This document shows positions 63,342 to 64,000 of a stretch of DNA of 64,000 bases, piece after piece. Position numbers and translations under genes: made by a program. The DNA is from Lachnospiraceae bacterium (lineage in GTDB: Bacteria > Bacillota > Clostridia > Lachnospirales > Lachnospiraceae), in the NCBI GenBank assembly GCA_910575555.1, contig CAJTFX010000026.1, positions 1 to 64,000 on the forward strand. The letters are read 5' to 3'. The notes below the pieces were generated by a model that saw only the letters and a program-made list of their open reading frames with translations, was not told the origin of the DNA and searched no databases. Every line of letters starts with the position of its first letter. The stretch's first letter is position 1.

Positions 63342-63892
63342 TTACCACAAGTCAAATTGTAAATCCATGTGGCGCATCAGTTTCCCGTTTTCCCTGTATA
63401 CTCCAAAATCTTCCCGCAGTTCAACACCGATCCACATTATATACCGTCTGTCGGTATTATCATAACTGATGCGGTATCCAATTCTGTTCAACTGTACAAA
63501 GTCTCTCTGCCACATTTTTCATTGGCATCCGGAATAAGTTCATAATAACACTTTTTGCAGGAATTATAATCATCTCCATCGTCCTCATAATAGGAATTCT
63601 CGTCTGTTTCAAGTTCCATCATAACCGTTGCAATCCGCTTTATTTTTTTCAGATGTGCATAACGTTTTCCCTTCGCATCCTCACAAAAAACAGGCAGCCG
63701 TTCCGAATCGATGTATGCGTTCACTTTGCGTGAATATTTCACACATATCAATTCGGCATCTGTCAATATTCTAATATCACGCTGTATCATCTTCTTCCCA
63801 ACAGGAAGCCTTACTATGATTTCCTCATAAGATACCCGTTCGTAGCAACAAAAAATATCGTAAAGTAATAATTGCCAGTCAGTTGACGTCAA
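63342..63892 (-). pseudogene. Frameshifted relative of the double winged-helix protein
   Basis: The first 125 or so residues match the protein at 59962-60525 closely (LLLYDIF, LPVGKKMIQRDI, CYYELIPDANEK), then the frame breaks. One extra A in the A5 run near 63518 would restore WQRDFVQLNRIGYRISYDN and a normal end with stop at 63342-63344. The start is TTG at 63892, just after an in-frame stop. Single-base loss in a homopolymer could be decay, phase variation or an assembly error. Confidence 0.7.
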
Positions 63893-64000
63893 TTAAATAT
63901 TTGTCATATATAGCCAAATCTCCATAATAAATTGAATGAAAAATAATCTGTTTTTAATATCACAATAAGCCTTCTTTTTGCAGGCGGCGAAGAAACTGGC
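63893..64000. other. End of window
   Basis: AT-rich sequence with no recognisable gene or site; the window ends here. Confidence 0.3.

Overview
The window looks like chromosome of a gut Clostridia species, most likely a Lachnospiraceae relative (inference). The evidence is the order tig-clpP-clpX-lon-engB, the gap-pgk-tpiA glycolytic run, an iscR-iscS-iscU-mnmA cluster, sporulation-type membrane proteins (YtvI, a SpoVB-like flippase), strong AGGAGG ribosome binding sites, and a hexuronide-use operon of the kind found in mucosal Firmicutes. No tRNA, rRNA or CRISPR array was seen.

Layout. 0-5.8 kb: a Gfo/Idh/MocA oxidoreductase, then gap-pgk-tpiA read leftwards, and a divergent PHP phosphatase. 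6-15 kb: an ECF sigma factor translationally coupled to a membrane-anchored beta-propeller protein (probable anti-sigma/sensor), an SDR dehydrogenase resembling bile-acid BaiA enzymes, a MarR regulator with its heterodimeric ABC exporter, and a GNAT protein. 15-28.6 kb: a decayed ATPase/nuclease gene, then a leftward hexuronide operon (GH2, GPH symporter, HAD, GH3, uxuA, uxaC, SDR-type uxuB) with a divergent AraC regulator. Beta-glucuronides would be imported, hydrolysed and converted through fructuronate and mannonate to 2-keto-3-deoxygluconate; KDG kinase and aldolase are not in the window. 28.6-45.6 kb: housekeeping genes (Fe-S assembly and tRNA thiolation, flippase, YtvI, foldase, Fic, zinc/manganese ABC uptake, EngB, Lon, ClpXP, trigger factor). 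45.6-53.5 kb: a complete four-gene Wadjet anti-plasmid system (SMC-like condensin plus Toprim nuclease) in order jetD-jetA-jetB-jetC behind a good promoter. 53.6-64 kb: an accessory region with remnants of a serine-recombinase element and two unfamiliar gene sets. One is a six-gene run holding an ADP-ribosylglycohydrolase and a protein with a FliG-like C-terminal domain but no flagellar genes. The other is an RNase J-like metallo-beta-lactamase overlapping a PD-(D/E)xK-like nuclease, with paralogous double winged-helix proteins on either side, one of them frameshifted.

Between genes there is a family of 110-200 bp palindromic repeats (at about 5.9, 18.6, 19.0 and, degenerate, 53.7 kb). Their arms differ between copies yet stay complementary within each copy, which is covariation. 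Two copies sit inside the hexuronide operon, between uxuA and uxaC. Short tandem duplications occur at 19.1, 23.1 and 37.9 kb; the last repeats the 3' end of znuA.

All assignments were made by reading the sequence; no database search was possible. Functions in the 55-64 kb region are inference from motifs and context.
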